A stretch of 64,000 nt of DNA from the NCBI GenBank assembly GCA_021324735.1, contig JAJPIO010000007.1:62001-126000 (forward strand), given 5' to 3'. Position 1 is the first letter of the stretch. Each line of letters opens with the position of its first letter. Source of the stretch: Bacteroidota bacterium (lineage in GTDB: Bacteria; Bacteroidota; Ignavibacteria; Palsa-1295). The notes beneath the pieces are model-generated. The model made no database searches. It was not told the DNA's origin and saw only the letters and a list, made by a program, of their open reading frames with translations. The translations under genes were made by a program, and so were the position numbers. Below are positions 33,349 to 41,016 of this stretch, one piece after another.

Positions 33349-33687
33349 ATGCTAATCATTTCCATCATTCTTTTCGCCATTGCTGCCGTCTTTGGGCTCA
33401 TGAATCTTACGGCGATCTTAAAAAGCACATCGACGAACAAAGGCGTCGTGTATACGCACGGCGTTTTTGCCGCAGTGGGTCTGGTCCTTCTTATTGTCTA
33501 CGCACTCGGTGCCGATGCAAAGAGTGTGAGCACGAGTATCACGCTGTTTGTCATCGCGGCGTTGGGAGGCTTCCTTCTCTTCGGACGCGATCTGATGAAA
33601 AAAGCCGGACCCAAATGGCTGGCGGTCGTTCATGGCCTCATCGCCGTTGCTTCATTTATCATTCTCCTCACCGTAGCTTTTGGATGA
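33349..33687 (+). CDS. Small membrane protein, about four TM helices
   Basis: 112 residues from the ATG at 33349 (MLIISIILFAIAAVFGLM). An in-frame ATG at 33301 would overlap the divergent sigma factor region and adds a non-hydrophobic leader, so the later start is preferred. There are four hydrophobic segments, with a basic loop containing GRDLMKKAGPKW. No named family was recognised. The stop overlaps the next gene's start (ATGATG), so the two are co-translated. Confidence 0.75.
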   Translation: MLIISIILFAIAAVFGLMNLTAILKSTSTNKGVVYTHGVFAAVGLVLLIVYALGADAKSVSTSITLFVIAALGGFLLFGRDLMKKAGPKWLAVVHGLIAVASFIILLTVAFG

Positions 33688-34151
33688 TGCTCGTTCGCGA
33701 TCTTGCTGCCGGGAAATTATTCGGTCATCCGATCCATGTGATGCTCGTGCATTTCCCGGCCGCCTTATTACCGGTAGCTGCTGCTCTCGAAGCACTGCGG
33801 GACTTTGCCCACGTATCGTTGGTGCTGGATATTCGCATTCTGCTCTGGCCCGGCGTAGCGATGGGATGGATCGCGGTTGTGTTTGGATTGTGGGATCTCA
33901 TCCGCCTTCCCAAAGCATCACCCGAAATGATGCACGCTCTGATCCACGGCGGCATTAATGCTACCGCCCTCTCTGGTTTTACCTGGGCTCTTTATCTCTC
34001 TCCCACCTCAGCAGAGTCGACGCTTCGCGTCGTGATCGAACTAGCGTGTACCGCGCTCATTCTAATAGGCAATAAATTTGGTGGAGATCTTATTTTCCGT
34101 TATGCGATCGGCCATCTCCATACTGAAATCGAGAGCAAGCGGTATCATTAA
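33684..34151 (+). CDS. DUF2231-domain membrane protein
   Basis: 155 residues from the ATG at 33684, or 154 from 33687. GHPIHVMLVHFPAALLPVAA is the DUF2231 signature with conserved His residues near the start of the first helix. About four TM helices follow. DUF2231 proteins are inner-membrane and may bind metal or heme through these His residues; function is unknown. The gene is translationally coupled to the membrane protein before it and faces the ECF sigma gene. It overlaps the convergent Asp-box gene stop by four bases. In this reading frame, sequence upstream of 33684 is not part of the gene. Confidence 0.82.
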   Translation: MMLVRDLAAGKLFGHPIHVMLVHFPAALLPVAAALEALRDFAHVSLVLDIRILLWPGVAMGWIAVVFGLWDLIRLPKASPEMMHALIHGGINATALSGFTWALYLSPTSAESTLRVVIELACTALILIGNKFGGDLIFRYAIGHLHTEIESKRYH

Positions 34152-35485
34152 CGAGTAAGATTATGCAACTGCCCATCTGCCCAGGAGTATACGTAACCGT
34201 TCGGATCCTTCCATAGAGACGGATTTGTATTGCCTCCATCGTCTTCCAGTACTTTCTTGTAACTCTTGCCTCCATCTTGGGAACAGTAAACGCCAGATTG
34301 AGTCGACAGGTAAAGAAATCCGTTTCGATCAAACTTCATCTCCTTTAGAGAAAGGCCCCACTCTCCCCTTCCATCATCATCAAAGAGCGTTGAAAAGGGC
34401 GACCAATTTCTTCCGTGATCGTCTGAGCGATAGATCTCGACTCCTTGCGAAATATACCACTGGTGCGTATTTTGTGTCAATTCGTGCCGATGTGTTTTAT
34501 CAGCCAGCACGTCGATTCCAAAATATAATCGTCCTAATGAATCGACCGTAAGGAGTGCCGTATGTTTATCGTCGTGAGGTCTTCCGAGTTCGTGCTTTAA
34601 GAATCTATTTATCGCCCAGGATTTGCCGTTGTTAGTCGTAGTGAATACGCCTGCATCTTTCTCCTTCTCGTTCGGAAAGGACCCCGGAGCAAATAGTATC
34701 GCATGATTTCCGTTGCTCATTACGCCTGATAGATACTTTAGCTCATCACGTCTGTCAATAGAGAGAGGGCACTTTAGTCCATTCCACGTGACACCATCAT
34801 CACTTGAGTAGAAGTAATAGCCATCACCCCAATAATGGTACTGAGTTTTCCGCCAGCGATGCTCATTAGACAAGGCCAAAAACAGTACACCAAAATTGTC
34901 AAATGTCGAGATTGTGTTTTTGTACTTCGAATGTCGTAAGACGCGCTGCCAGTGAGCGCCATTATCCGTGGAGCGCCATATTTCTCGGTTATCTTGCCCT
35001 TGAAGGAAGATAGAACCTGTTGTTGAGCTAATTCCAACAACAAAATCAATGCGTACGCTGTCAGGGGAGACTTTCAACCAATGACGCCCACTATCCGTCG
35101 AACGCCATACTCCATCGCGTCCAACCGGCTTCGAGAACAAGTCACCGGTTTTTGAATTGATGAAAATACTGTTGAAGCGCAAGCTATCAATCGAAGCCTT
35201 CGCCCATGTGGTACCACCGTCGGTAGAACGAAGAATATCACCTTTGAGGATCAAGAATATTGAACCGTTCCGACCAAACGTTAGGCTCGGTGGACTCCAC
35301 ATATTGAAGTTCTTAAAGACCTCGGTTGCCGTGTATTCTTGAGCAACAGCAAATCTCGTGAGCAACAGCAACAATGCTGCAAAGATAGTTTTTGTGCACC
35401 TTCTTTTAGCTGAGGGTTCCAACAACTCAATTCTCTTTCGTCCAAGTGCGCATAGGATTAAAAAGTAAAATATGAACAGAAACAT
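34148..35485 (-). CDS. Exported Asp-box repeat protein (sialidase-like propeller)
   Basis: About 445 residues from the ATG at 35485. An ATG at 35509 and a TTG near 35434 are alternatives; the last would leave just one classical signal (KRRCTKTIFAALLLLLTRFAVAQ). At least seven Asp-box motifs recur: RSTDGGTTWAK, RSTDSGRHWLK, RSTDNGAHWQR, SSDDGVTWNG, TTNNGKSWAI, RSDDHGRNWSP and SQDGGKSYKK. This predicts a beta-propeller. No T9SS domain is seen at the C-terminus, unlike the related protein at 19-20.8 kb. The active site of true sialidases (FRIP, Arg triad) is absent. Confidence 0.82.
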   Translation of the reverse strand: MFLFIFYFLILCALGRKRIELLEPSAKRRCTKTIFAALLLLLTRFAVAQEYTATEVFKNFNMWSPPSLTFGRNGSIFLILKGDILRSTDGGTTWAKASIDSLRFNSIFINSKTGDLFSKPVGRDGVWRSTDSGRHWLKVSPDSVRIDFVVGISSTTGSIFLQGQDNREIWRSTDNGAHWQRVLRHSKYKNTISTFDNFGVLFLALSNEHRWRKTQYHYWGDGYYFYSSDDGVTWNGLKCPLSIDRRDELKYLSGVMSNGNHAILFAPGSFPNEKEKDAGVFTTTNNGKSWAINRFLKHELGRPHDDKHTALLTVDSLGRLYFGIDVLADKTHRHELTQNTHQWYISQGVEIYRSDDHGRNWSPFSTLFDDDGRGEWGLSLKEMKFDRNGFLYLSTQSGVYCSQDGGKSYKKVLEDDGGNTNPSLWKDPNGYVYSWADGQLHNLTR

Positions 35486-35507
35486 TTCAAGGAACGGCAC
35501 AAATGAC

Positions 35508-35527
35508 ATATAAGTTATTACTTATAT
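35508..35527. promoter_or_regulatory. Palindromic operator candidate before arsR
   Basis: ATATAAGT-TATT-ACTTATAT is a perfect 8-bp inverted repeat that ends directly at the ArsR ATG (35528). AT-rich 8-8 palindromes with short centres are usual ArsR-family sites, so autoregulation is likely. No room is left for a separate ribosome-binding site. Confidence 0.6.
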
Positions 35528-35881
35528 ATGAGCCGACCATTTGCATCCTGGGACGTTTATAAAGCCATCGCCGATCCGAACCGGCGTATTGTGCTGGACT
35601 TGCTGGCACGTGGCGAGCAGCCGGTGAGCGCGATCCTTGTACGCGTCGATCTTACCCAGCCGGCGCTATCTCAGCATCTGAAGGTTTTACGGGACGTTGG
35701 CCTCGTACGTCAACGCCGGCAAGGGCGTGAACGAATTTATGCGCTCAATCCGAAGCCACTCAAGGAAGTATCCGATTGGCTTCATCATTATGAGGAGTTC
35801 TGGCATAAGAAATTGACGGCTCTTGGTGAACACCTCGAGCGTAAACATGGGCCACGAAGATCAAAAGAAGTGTCGCACTAA
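35528..35881 (+). CDS. ArsR-family transcriptional regulator
   Basis: 117 residues with a winged helix-turn-helix: ADPNRRIVLDLLARGEQPVSAI, then LTQPALSQHLKVLRDVGLVRQRRQGRERIYALNPKPL. It lacks the ELCVCDL metal-binding box. This places it in the metal-independent ArsR subgroup often paired with AHSA1 proteins. It is followed 17 bp later by an AHSA1 gene, forming a two-gene unit. Confidence 0.92.
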   Translation: MSRPFASWDVYKAIADPNRRIVLDLLARGEQPVSAILVRVDLTQPALSQHLKVLRDVGLVRQRRQGRERIYALNPKPLKEVSDWLHHYEEFWHKKLTALGEHLERKHGPRRSKEVSH

Positions 35882-35898
35882 TCACATTACATTGAACT

Positions 35899-36321
35899 AT
35901 GGAAAAATCAATCATCATCGAACAGGAATATCCATATTCTCCGGAAGAAGTATGGGATGCACTAACCGATCAAGCGCAGATCAGCGAGTGGCTGATGCAC
36001 GGCACATTCCAGCCACGAGTGGGTGCTGAATTCGAATTATACTGGTCCGGCAACGACGCTTCGAAAGGAGCGACAAAAGGCAAAGTGATGGAGATGGTAA
36101 AACCGAGAAAGCTTTCGTACACCTGGGACTGGGGTACGAACGGTAGCTTAGTCACATTTTTCCTCGAACCTACAGCAAGCGGTACGAAACTCCGTCTCGA
36201 ACATACCGGCTTCATCGAAGGTAAGGACGAGCAGGTATTCCAGGGCGCGAGCTACGGCTGGAACGAGAAACTGCCGAAGATTTCTGCTGCGATCGCAAAG
36301 CGGCAAAAGGCTGTAGCATAG
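35899..36321 (+). CDS. SRPBCC / AHSA1-domain protein
   Basis: 140 residues. IEQEYPYSPEEVWDALTDQAQISEWLMHGTFQP and GKVMEMVKPRKLSYTWDWG are typical of the Aha1-C/SRPBCC fold, which makes a hydrophobic ligand-binding cavity. The biochemical role of such ArsR-paired proteins is unsettled. The gene is cotranscribed with the ArsR gene and ends at a hairpin terminator. Confidence 0.9.
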   Translation: MEKSIIIEQEYPYSPEEVWDALTDQAQISEWLMHGTFQPRVGAEFELYWSGNDASKGATKGKVMEMVKPRKLSYTWDWGTNGSLVTFFLEPTASGTKLRLEHTGFIEGKDEQVFQGASYGWNEKLPKISAAIAKRQKAVA

Positions 36322-36342
36322 TTCTCAATTGTAGCTATAAAA

Positions 36343-36377
36343 AAGGCCCAATCGATTGGATTGGGCCTTCTTTTTTT
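36343..36377 (+). terminator. Rho-independent terminator between convergent AHSA1 genes
   Basis: AAGGCCCAATC pairs with GATTGGGCCTT (36343-36353 with 36359-36369, 5-nt loop), followed by CTTTTTTT. An A-run on the left side (36339-36344) allows weaker use on the minus strand. Confidence 0.9.
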
Positions 36378-36429
36378 GTGAGTTATGCTGCTACTCTTTC
36401 GCGTATTGCATCAGTACGAATCCGATCGC

Positions 36430-36936
36430 TTAGGCAACCAGCTGGTGCAATTCCTCTCTGCGTTTCGTGTCGCCTTCTGCCTCGGCCGCAAATGCGTTCA
36501 TCAGCAAGCCCCAGCCACCTTCCTCGGAACCGACACTCTTCTTTATCTGGTCGCGCATTTCGCCATACCGGTCGAGGTGCTTATGCTGAAGCACAACGCG
36601 CGTTTTGTTGGTCGCGAGCGCTTCGAACGTAACTTCGACTTCGGTCACGAAATTGGGATCATACTGATAATCATGTGTGAGTTGCCACGTCACTGCAACT
36701 CTTCGAGGCGGGTCCCAGGCAATGACCTTGCCCCAGTCGCACTCCGAACCATCCACGTCCTTCTCATACCATCTACCATTGAGTTTTGGCTCAAGGATGG
36801 CTTCCTTCATGTCCGATTTTCCGATGTGGTGAGTCTTTGGCCACCAGGTATCAAACCGCTCGGTGAAGACACGAAACGCATGTTCTTGTGGCGCTTCGAC
36901 CACGACCTCTTTGTGGATCGTATTGGGATCGTTCAT
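36430..36936 (-). CDS. SRPBCC / AHSA1-domain protein (second copy type)
   Basis: 168 residues from the ATG at 36936, fixed by an AAAGGAG site (36943-36950, minus strand). A longer frame to 36999 overlaps the ArsR gene and is not needed. VVVEAPQEHAFRVFTERFDTWWPKTHHIGKSDMKEAILEP and GKVIAWDPPRRVAVTWQLTHDYQYDP mark the fold. The type, with an early WWP and longer C-terminus, differs from the 35.9-kb protein. It follows its ArsR gene by 17 bp. Confidence 0.9.
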   Translation of the reverse strand: MNDPNTIHKEVVVEAPQEHAFRVFTERFDTWWPKTHHIGKSDMKEAILEPKLNGRWYEKDVDGSECDWGKVIAWDPPRRVAVTWQLTHDYQYDPNFVTEVEVTFEALATNKTRVVLQHKHLDRYGEMRDQIKKSVGSEEGGWGLLMNAFAAEAEGDTKRREELHQLVA

Positions 36937-36953
36937 AGTAATGCTCCTTTCTT

Positions 36954-37253
36954 TTATTTTTCTGCTGCTATTTTGAAATTTTGTAATGCGCGGTCCCACA
37001 TTTTATCCAGGTATTCACGCATGGTCTCGATGCCCTTCGGATCGATCGAATAAAAATGGCGCGTCCCCTTCTTCTGGACAGCGACCAGTCCCGCCATTTT
37101 CAACACCTGCAGGTGCTGCGACACTGCTGGCCGCGTAACCGGAATGCCTCGCGCCAACTCGCCAACCGGCAATGGTTTACGTGCCAGCCGCTCGAAGATC
37201 ATTCTCCGAGTTGGATCTGAAAGTGCTGTAAAAATTGGCTCTATGTTAGTCAT
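36954..37253 (-). CDS. ArsR-family transcriptional regulator (second)
   Basis: 99 residues: PIFTALSDPTRRMIFERLARKPLPVGEL, then VTRPAVSQHLQVLKMAGLVAVQKKGTRHFYSIDPKGI. No metal-binding Cys is present. It pairs with the AHSA1 gene downstream and mirrors the ArsR-AHSA1 unit at 35.5-36.3 kb in opposite orientation. A palindrome lies just before its start. Confidence 0.92.
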   Translation of the reverse strand: MTNIEPIFTALSDPTRRMIFERLARKPLPVGELARGIPVTRPAVSQHLQVLKMAGLVAVQKKGTRHFYSIDPKGIETMREYLDKMWDRALQNFKIAAEK

Positions 37254-37278
37254 AGCTAACGGTTAGTGACAGCTAACC
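37254..37278. promoter_or_regulatory. Operator candidate before the second arsR
   Basis: GGTTAG-N6-CTAACC (37261-37278) with an extra AGCTAAC half-site adjacent to the start. This is consistent with ArsR autoregulation. Confidence 0.5.
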
Positions 37279-37310
37279 ATTCAAGGGCAACAAAGGATTC
37301 CAGAGAAATA

Positions 37311-37341
37311 AAAAAGCCCCGAGTTTTACTCGGGGCTTTTC
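37311..37341 (-). terminator. Terminator of the ribosomal protein/rpoA operon
   Basis: A 13-bp perfect stem AAAAGCCCCGAGT (37312-37324) with 37328-37340 and a TTT loop. On the minus strand it ends in a T-run and lies 23 bp after the rplQ stop. It can also act on the plus strand. Confidence 0.92.
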
Positions 37342-37363
37342 CTTACTTAAAAAGTAAGTGTAA

Positions 37364-37918
37364 TTACTCAGCAGCTTCGGCTTTCTTCTTCCGAGTGGCA
37401 CGCGGCTTCTTCGGGGCTTCAGCGCCGGCTTCCGTTTCGGCAAGCTTTGCTTCGGCGGTCTTCGCCTTGTTACGTGTCGGACGCGGCTTAGCCATCTTCG
37501 CGGCGGGCGCCTGCGGTGCCTCGGCCTCGTTCCAATCAACGAGTTCGATGATCGCCATCTCGGCGTTATCGCCATGACGATAACCAAGCTTTACCACGCG
37601 CGTGTAACCACCAGCGCGGTTCTCGACACGCGGAGCGATATCCGTGAAGAGCGCCTTGATGGCGTTCTCATCGTGAATGACCTTACCGATCTCGCGGCGG
37701 GCGTGAACACGCTTGATCTCCGCACCGTCACCGGTAACGGCAAGCGCATGCTTGGCGCGCGTAATGATCGGCTCGGCAAAACGGCGAAGTTCTTTCGCTT
37801 TCGCTTCGGTCGTACGAATTTTCTTGTGAAGAAGGAGCGAGGTTGCAAGCCCGGAAAGCGTGGATGCGCGGTGGCTTGCAGTGCGCTTCAGTTTTCTTCC
37901 TTTAACTCCGTGTCTCAT
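37364..37918 (-). CDS. rplQ: 50S ribosomal protein L17 with C-terminal extension
   Basis: 184 residues. Residues 1-118 are canonical L17 (RHGVKGRKLKRTASHRASTLSGLATSLLLHKKIRTTEAKAKELRRFAEPIITRAK, ending GDNAEMAIIELVDW). The last about 65 residues are an Ala/Lys/Pro/Glu-rich low-complexity tail (APQAPAAKMAKPRPTRNK and so on to KKAEAAE), absent in the 120- to 130-residue E. coli-type protein. Such tails occur in Bacteroidota-like lineages. It is the last gene of the infA-rplQ operon. Confidence 0.95.
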   Translation of the reverse strand: MRHGVKGRKLKRTASHRASTLSGLATSLLLHKKIRTTEAKAKELRRFAEPIITRAKHALAVTGDGAEIKRVHARREIGKVIHDENAIKALFTDIAPRVENRAGGYTRVVKLGYRHGDNAEMAIIELVDWNEAEAPQAPAAKMAKPRPTRNKAKTAEAKLAETEAGAEAPKKPRATRKKKAEAAE

Positions 37919-37920
37919 AG

Positions 37921-37955
37921 TAGTTCTGAGTCCTGAGTGCTAAGTTCTAAGTAAT
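37921..37955. repeat. Heptad array, left arm, rpoA-rplQ spacer
   Basis: Five 7-mers in phase (TAGTTCT, GAGTCCT and three alike) directly before the rplQ start. AGTGCTAAGT (37936-37945) is complementary to 38006-38015, enclosing a 32-bp spacer between the arrays. Confidence 0.8.
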
Positions 37956-37987
37956 ATTTATCGCTAAGTCAAGTGCAGTGCGTACAT

Positions 37988-38015
37988 AGCACGTAGCACT
38001 GTAGCACTTAGCACT
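37988..38015. repeat. Heptad array, right arm, rpoA-rplQ spacer
   Basis: Four 7-mers (AGCACGT, AGCACTG and two TAGCACT copies), complementary in type to 37921-37955. It ends one base before the rpoA stop codon at 38017. Confidence 0.8.
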
Positions 38016-38016
38016 G

Positions 38017-39003
38017 TTATGCAGTTGCTGCTGGCTCCATGTAGCGGTCGACGTCCATACCGAACGACAGGCCGAGCGAATCGACGATCTTACCAAGCTC
38101 GTCGAGCGACTTACGTCCGAAGTTACGGAAGGTAAGAAGATCGCGCTCATCGCGGCGAACGAGTTCGCCGATCGTCTTGATATTCGCGGCACGCAGGCAA
38201 TTCTGCGAGCGAACCGAAAGATGCAGTGTATCGACCGGCGTTGAAAGGATCTGGCGAATGCGCTCCGTCTCGCTATCAGCGATCGGTCGGCGCTCTTCCT
38301 CTTCTTCAACACCACCAAAACGGACGAAGAGGTTAACGTGATCGCGAAGAATGCGACCAGCGATCGTTACTGCTTCTTCCGGTGTGACCGAACCATCGGT
38401 CTCCACTTCAAGGATCAGACGCTCATAGTCGGTCTTCTGTCCAACGCGTGTCGGCTCGACGATGTAGCGGACGTTCACGATCGGCGTATAGATCGAGTCG
38501 ATCGCGATCGTACCGATCGGTGCATCGAGCGACTTGTTCTCATCGGCCGGCACGTAGCCACGGCCATGACCAACGCGAAGCTCCATCTGCACGTGAGCAC
38601 CGTTCGACATCGTAAAGAGGTGATGATCCGGATTCAGGATCTCCACTTCCGCAGCACCTTGCTGGAGGTCACCAGCTTTGAATTCCTTCGGTCCCTTGGC
38701 ATCGATAAGGATGCGCGTCGAGGCGGACTGCTCCGCACGCAGGCGGACGCCCTTCAAATTCAAAATGATCTCGGCCACGTCTTCCACGACGCCTTTGATG
38801 GTCGAGAATTCGTGGAGCACGCCTTCGAACCGGACGTTGGTAAACGCAGTACCCGGAATCGAGGAGAGGAGCACGCGGCGCATCGAATTGCCGAGTGTCG
38901 TTCCATACCCTTCTTCGAGCGGCGAGGCGATAAACCGGCCGAATGTATTGGACCGTGATGACTCTTCGAGTTCGATCCGGTCAGGCATGTGTAGGTTTGT
39001 CAT
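38017..39003 (-). CDS. rpoA: DNA-directed RNA polymerase subunit alpha
   Basis: 328 residues. The N-terminal dimerisation domain has FGRFIASPLEEGYGTTLGNSMRRVLLSSIPGTAF and GVVEDVAEIILNLKGVRL. The C-terminal domain has LHLSVRSQNCLRAANIKTIGELVRRDERDLLTFRNFGRKSLDEL, the helix-hairpin-helix region contacting UP elements and activators. Length is normal. It lies between rpsD and rplQ as in most bacteria. Confidence 0.97.
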   Translation of the reverse strand: MTNLHMPDRIELEESSRSNTFGRFIASPLEEGYGTTLGNSMRRVLLSSIPGTAFTNVRFEGVLHEFSTIKGVVEDVAEIILNLKGVRLRAEQSASTRILIDAKGPKEFKAGDLQQGAAEVEILNPDHHLFTMSNGAHVQMELRVGHGRGYVPADENKSLDAPIGTIAIDSIYTPIVNVRYIVEPTRVGQKTDYERLILEVETDGSVTPEEAVTIAGRILRDHVNLFVRFGGVEEEEERRPIADSETERIRQILSTPVDTLHLSVRSQNCLRAANIKTIGELVRRDERDLLTFRNFGRKSLDELGKIVDSLGLSFGMDVDRYMEPAATA

Positions 39004-39026
39004 TTCTTCTTCGGGCTCCTTGGTTA

Positions 39027-39061
39027 GTGCTTAGTCCTAAAGTGCTGAGTGCTGAGTATAA
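39027..39061. repeat. Heptad array, left arm, rpsD-rpoA spacer
   Basis: Five 7-mers in phase, with AGTGCTG twice in a row. AGTGCTGAG (39041-39049) is complementary to 39093-39101 in the partner array. The spacer between the arms is only 24 bp. Confidence 0.85.
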
Positions 39062-39085
39062 TCGTTGTACAATTACGTCTCACGG

Positions 39086-39123
39086 CTAAGAGCTCAGCAC
39101 TTAGCACTGAGCACTTAGCACTT
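39086..39123. repeat. Heptad array, right arm, rpsD-rpoA spacer
   Basis: Five 7-mers (CTAAGAG, CTCAGCA and three alike, with CTTAGCA twice) complementary to the array at 39027-39061. A long imperfect hairpin could form in the operon mRNA between rpsD and rpoA. Confidence 0.85.
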
Positions 39124-39129
39124 CAAAAA

Positions 39130-39762
39130 TTATTTCGAATACAATTCGACGATGAGCTGCTCGTTTGCATTGAGCGGAATATCCGATCGTTCCGGGATCG
39201 AGAGAAATACTCCCGAGAGGTTCGCCTTATCGAGCGAAAGCCAATTCGGTACGGCGCTATCGCCGCGCGTGCGCTGGAGCGATTCGTGTACCGTCTGAAG
39301 GCGGCGGCTCGATTCCTTGACCTGGACCGTATCGCCCGGCGATACGAGGTACGATGGAATGTTCACGACCTTACCATTGACCGTAAGATGACGGTGTAAG
39401 ATCAGCTGGCGAGCAGCCTTACGCGACGGCGCAAGGTTCAGGCGGTAAACGACATTATCCAAACGGCGCTCGAGAAGCTTAACGAGGTTCTCGCCCGTGA
39501 TGCCGCGAAGTCTGGCAGCCTTCTCGAACGTGTTGCGGAATTGCGTCTCCAGCATGCCGTACATACGGCGGACTTTCTGCTTCTCACGAAGCTGAATGCC
39601 GTATTCGGAGACCTTCTGACGACGGCTGAGGCCGTGCTGTCCGGGAGGATACGAGCGCTTCTCGACCGGGCACTTCTCGGAGTAACACTTGGCGCCCTTC
39701 AAAAACAGCTTCTGCCGCTCGCGGCGGCAAAGCTTACACGATGCATCGGTATAACGAGCCAT
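39130..39762 (-). CDS. rpsD: 30S ribosomal protein S4
   Basis: 210 residues. The N-terminus [23 protein letters not shown] has two Cys of the zinc-binding C+ form, and [19 protein letters not shown] gives the other two. The S4 RNA-binding domain follows ([48 protein letters not shown]). It is a primary 16S-binding assembly protein and, in many bacteria, the translational autoregulator of this operon. The heptad array lies immediately upstream of its start. Confidence 0.97.
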   Translation of the reverse strand: MARYTDASCKLCRRERQKLFLKGAKCYSEKCPVEKRSYPPGQHGLSRRQKVSEYGIQLREKQKVRRMYGMLETQFRNTFEKAARLRGITGENLVKLLERRLDNVVYRLNLAPSRKAARQLILHRHLTVNGKVVNIPSYLVSPGDTVQVKESSRRLQTVHESLQRTRGDSAVPNWLSLDKANLSGVFLSIPERSDIPLNANEQLIVELYSK

Positions 39763-39764
39763 GC

Positions 39765-39799
39765 TAACAATTAGTAATTAAGAATGAAGAATTAAGAGT
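39765..39799. repeat. Heptad array, left arm, rpsK-rpsD spacer
   Basis: Five 7-mers (TAACAAT, TAGTAAT and three alike) begin two bases upstream of the rpsD ATG, replacing any ribosome-binding site. Confidence 0.8.
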
Positions 39800-39910
39800 C
39801 TTCTCCCTCGCCTTCACTCCCACCTTCATCCTCCATCATGCTCGTGACTGGAGTTTACAGTGATTATTAAACTTGCTTACAAGAATCAAGAGCTATTAGG
39901 AGCGCACCCC

Positions 39911-39938
39911 TATTACTCTTAACTCCTAATTCAATTAA
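39911..39938. repeat. Heptad array, right arm, rpsK-rpsD spacer
   Basis: Four 7-mers (TATTACT, CTTAACT and two alike), complementary in type to 39765-39799 with a 111-bp spacer. The rpsK stop codon (39935-39937) lies in it. Confidence 0.75.
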
Positions 39939-40327
39939 ACTCTACGCTTCTTTGGCGGGCGGCAGCCGTTATGCGGCATCGGCGTGATGTCCTTAATGGT
40001 CAGAACTTCAATACCGGCAGTTTGAAGTGCACGAACGGCAGCTTCACGTCCCGAACCTGGTCCCTTGATAAGCACATCGACTTTCCGAAGACCCATATCA
40101 AAGGCTTCCTTGGCAGCACTTTCAGCAGAGACCTGCGCGGCGAACGGTGTATTCTTACGCGAGCCTTTGAAGCCCATCTTTCCGGCCGTGGCCCAGGAAA
40201 GCGTATTGCCCGTACGGTCGGTCAGCGTCACCATCACGTTATTGAACGTGGCCTTAATGTGCGCGACGCCGTGTGCCTCGGCCTGGATCTTTTTCTTCTT
40301 CTTTGTGCCTACTGCTGCTTTTGCCAT
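39935..40327 (-). CDS. rpsK: 30S ribosomal protein S11
   Basis: 130 residues: [54 protein letters not shown] and [42 protein letters not shown], the full S11 signature with the conserved C-terminus. It sits in the platform of the small subunit. The stop lies in a heptad array. Confidence 0.97.
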   Translation of the reverse strand: MAKAAVGTKKKKKIQAEAHGVAHIKATFNNVMVTLTDRTGNTLSWATAGKMGFKGSRKNTPFAAQVSAESAAKEAFDMGLRKVDVLIKGPGSGREAAVRALQTAGIEVLTIKDITPMPHNGCRPPKKRRV

Positions 40328-40345
40328 TCTATCCTTTTTTCATTC

Positions 40346-40383
40346 GCGGACTAAAGTCCGCAACGACAGGCTAAAAGCCTGTC
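40346..40383. repeat. Double palindrome (REP-like) between rpsK and rpsM
   Basis: Two adjacent hairpins: GCGGACT-AA-AGTCCGC (40346-40361) and GACAGGCT-AAA-AGCCTGTC (40365-40383), followed by CTACA. The second resembles units near 44.83 kb. Such paired small palindromes look like REP/BIME-type repeats. Confidence 0.75.
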
Positions 40384-40391
40384 CTACACTT

Positions 40392-40769
40392 TTACTTCGT
40401 TGCTTTCTTCTTTCCGGCGACCGTCTTACGGCGGCCTTTACGGGTACGAGCGTTCGTACGCGTACGCTGGCCACGGACGGGAAGCCCGCGACGGTGGCGA
40501 AGACCACGATACGAACCGATATCCATCAAGCGCTTGATCGCAAGCTGCATTTCGCTGCGTGCGGTACCTTCGACTTTGTAGTCGTTGGTGATGACCTGAC
40601 GAATGTTTGTAACCTCGTCTTCCGTCAGATCGGCGATCTTCTTGTCGTCCGAAATTCCGGCTGCGACGAGGATCTTATGAGCGGTCGTACGGCCAATGCC
40701 GTAGATGTACGTAAGTCCGATAACGGACCGTTTATTTTTCGGAAGATCGATGCCCGCGATACGTGCCAT
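40392..40769 (-). CDS. rpsM: 30S ribosomal protein S13
   Basis: 125 residues: [39 protein letters not shown] and [26 protein letters not shown] are the complete S13 signature, ending in a basic tail that contacts tRNA and S19 on the subunit head. Confidence 0.97.
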   Translation of the reverse strand: MARIAGIDLPKNKRSVIGLTYIYGIGRTTAHKILVAAGISDDKKIADLTEDEVTNIRQVITNDYKVEGTARSEMQLAIKRLMDIGSYRGLRHRRGLPVRGQRTRTNARTRKGRRKTVAGKKKATK

Positions 40770-40833
40770 TAAAATCTATTATCGTTTTCTGTGATGTTGT
40801 GCTCGTTTAATATTCATCAAACGTTAATGAACA

Positions 40834-40950
40834 TCAACCTTGTCGCTGCTTATGTTTCGGGTTCGTCTTGCAGATCACACGCACGACACCCTTTCGGGTG
40901 ATCACCTTACAATTTTCGCAGCGCTTTTTTACTGATGCCTGGACCTTCAT
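40834..40950 (-). CDS. rpmJ: 50S ribosomal protein L36
   Basis: 38 residues, read directly from the sequence between infA and rps[21 protein letters not shown] and then VCK-type zinc-ribbon sequence ending KHKQRQG. The ligands Cys-x2-Cys and a following Cys and His are kept ([12 protein letters not shown]), so this is the zinc-binding C+ form. The start is ATG at 40950 and the stop TGA at 40834. It is too short for routine gene callers. Confidence 0.95.
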   Translation of the reverse strand: MKVQASVKKRCENCKVITRKGVVRVICKTNPKHKQRQG

Positions 40951-41016
40951 ATTCGTCCCTTCAAAAATTTCTTCATTCTTCCCTCCTTTTGAAGGAAGGA
41001 GGGGGGGGTATCCCCA

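Noticed and set aside
33045-33683. Upstream extension of the DUF2231 frame
   Set aside because: This part overlaps the sigma factor and the membrane protein gene, and only the sequence from 33684 has family similarity.
36385-37053. Plus-strand frame of 222 codons
   Set aside because: Antisense to the AHSA1-ArsR unit, which is fixed by family signatures and an AAAGGAG site.
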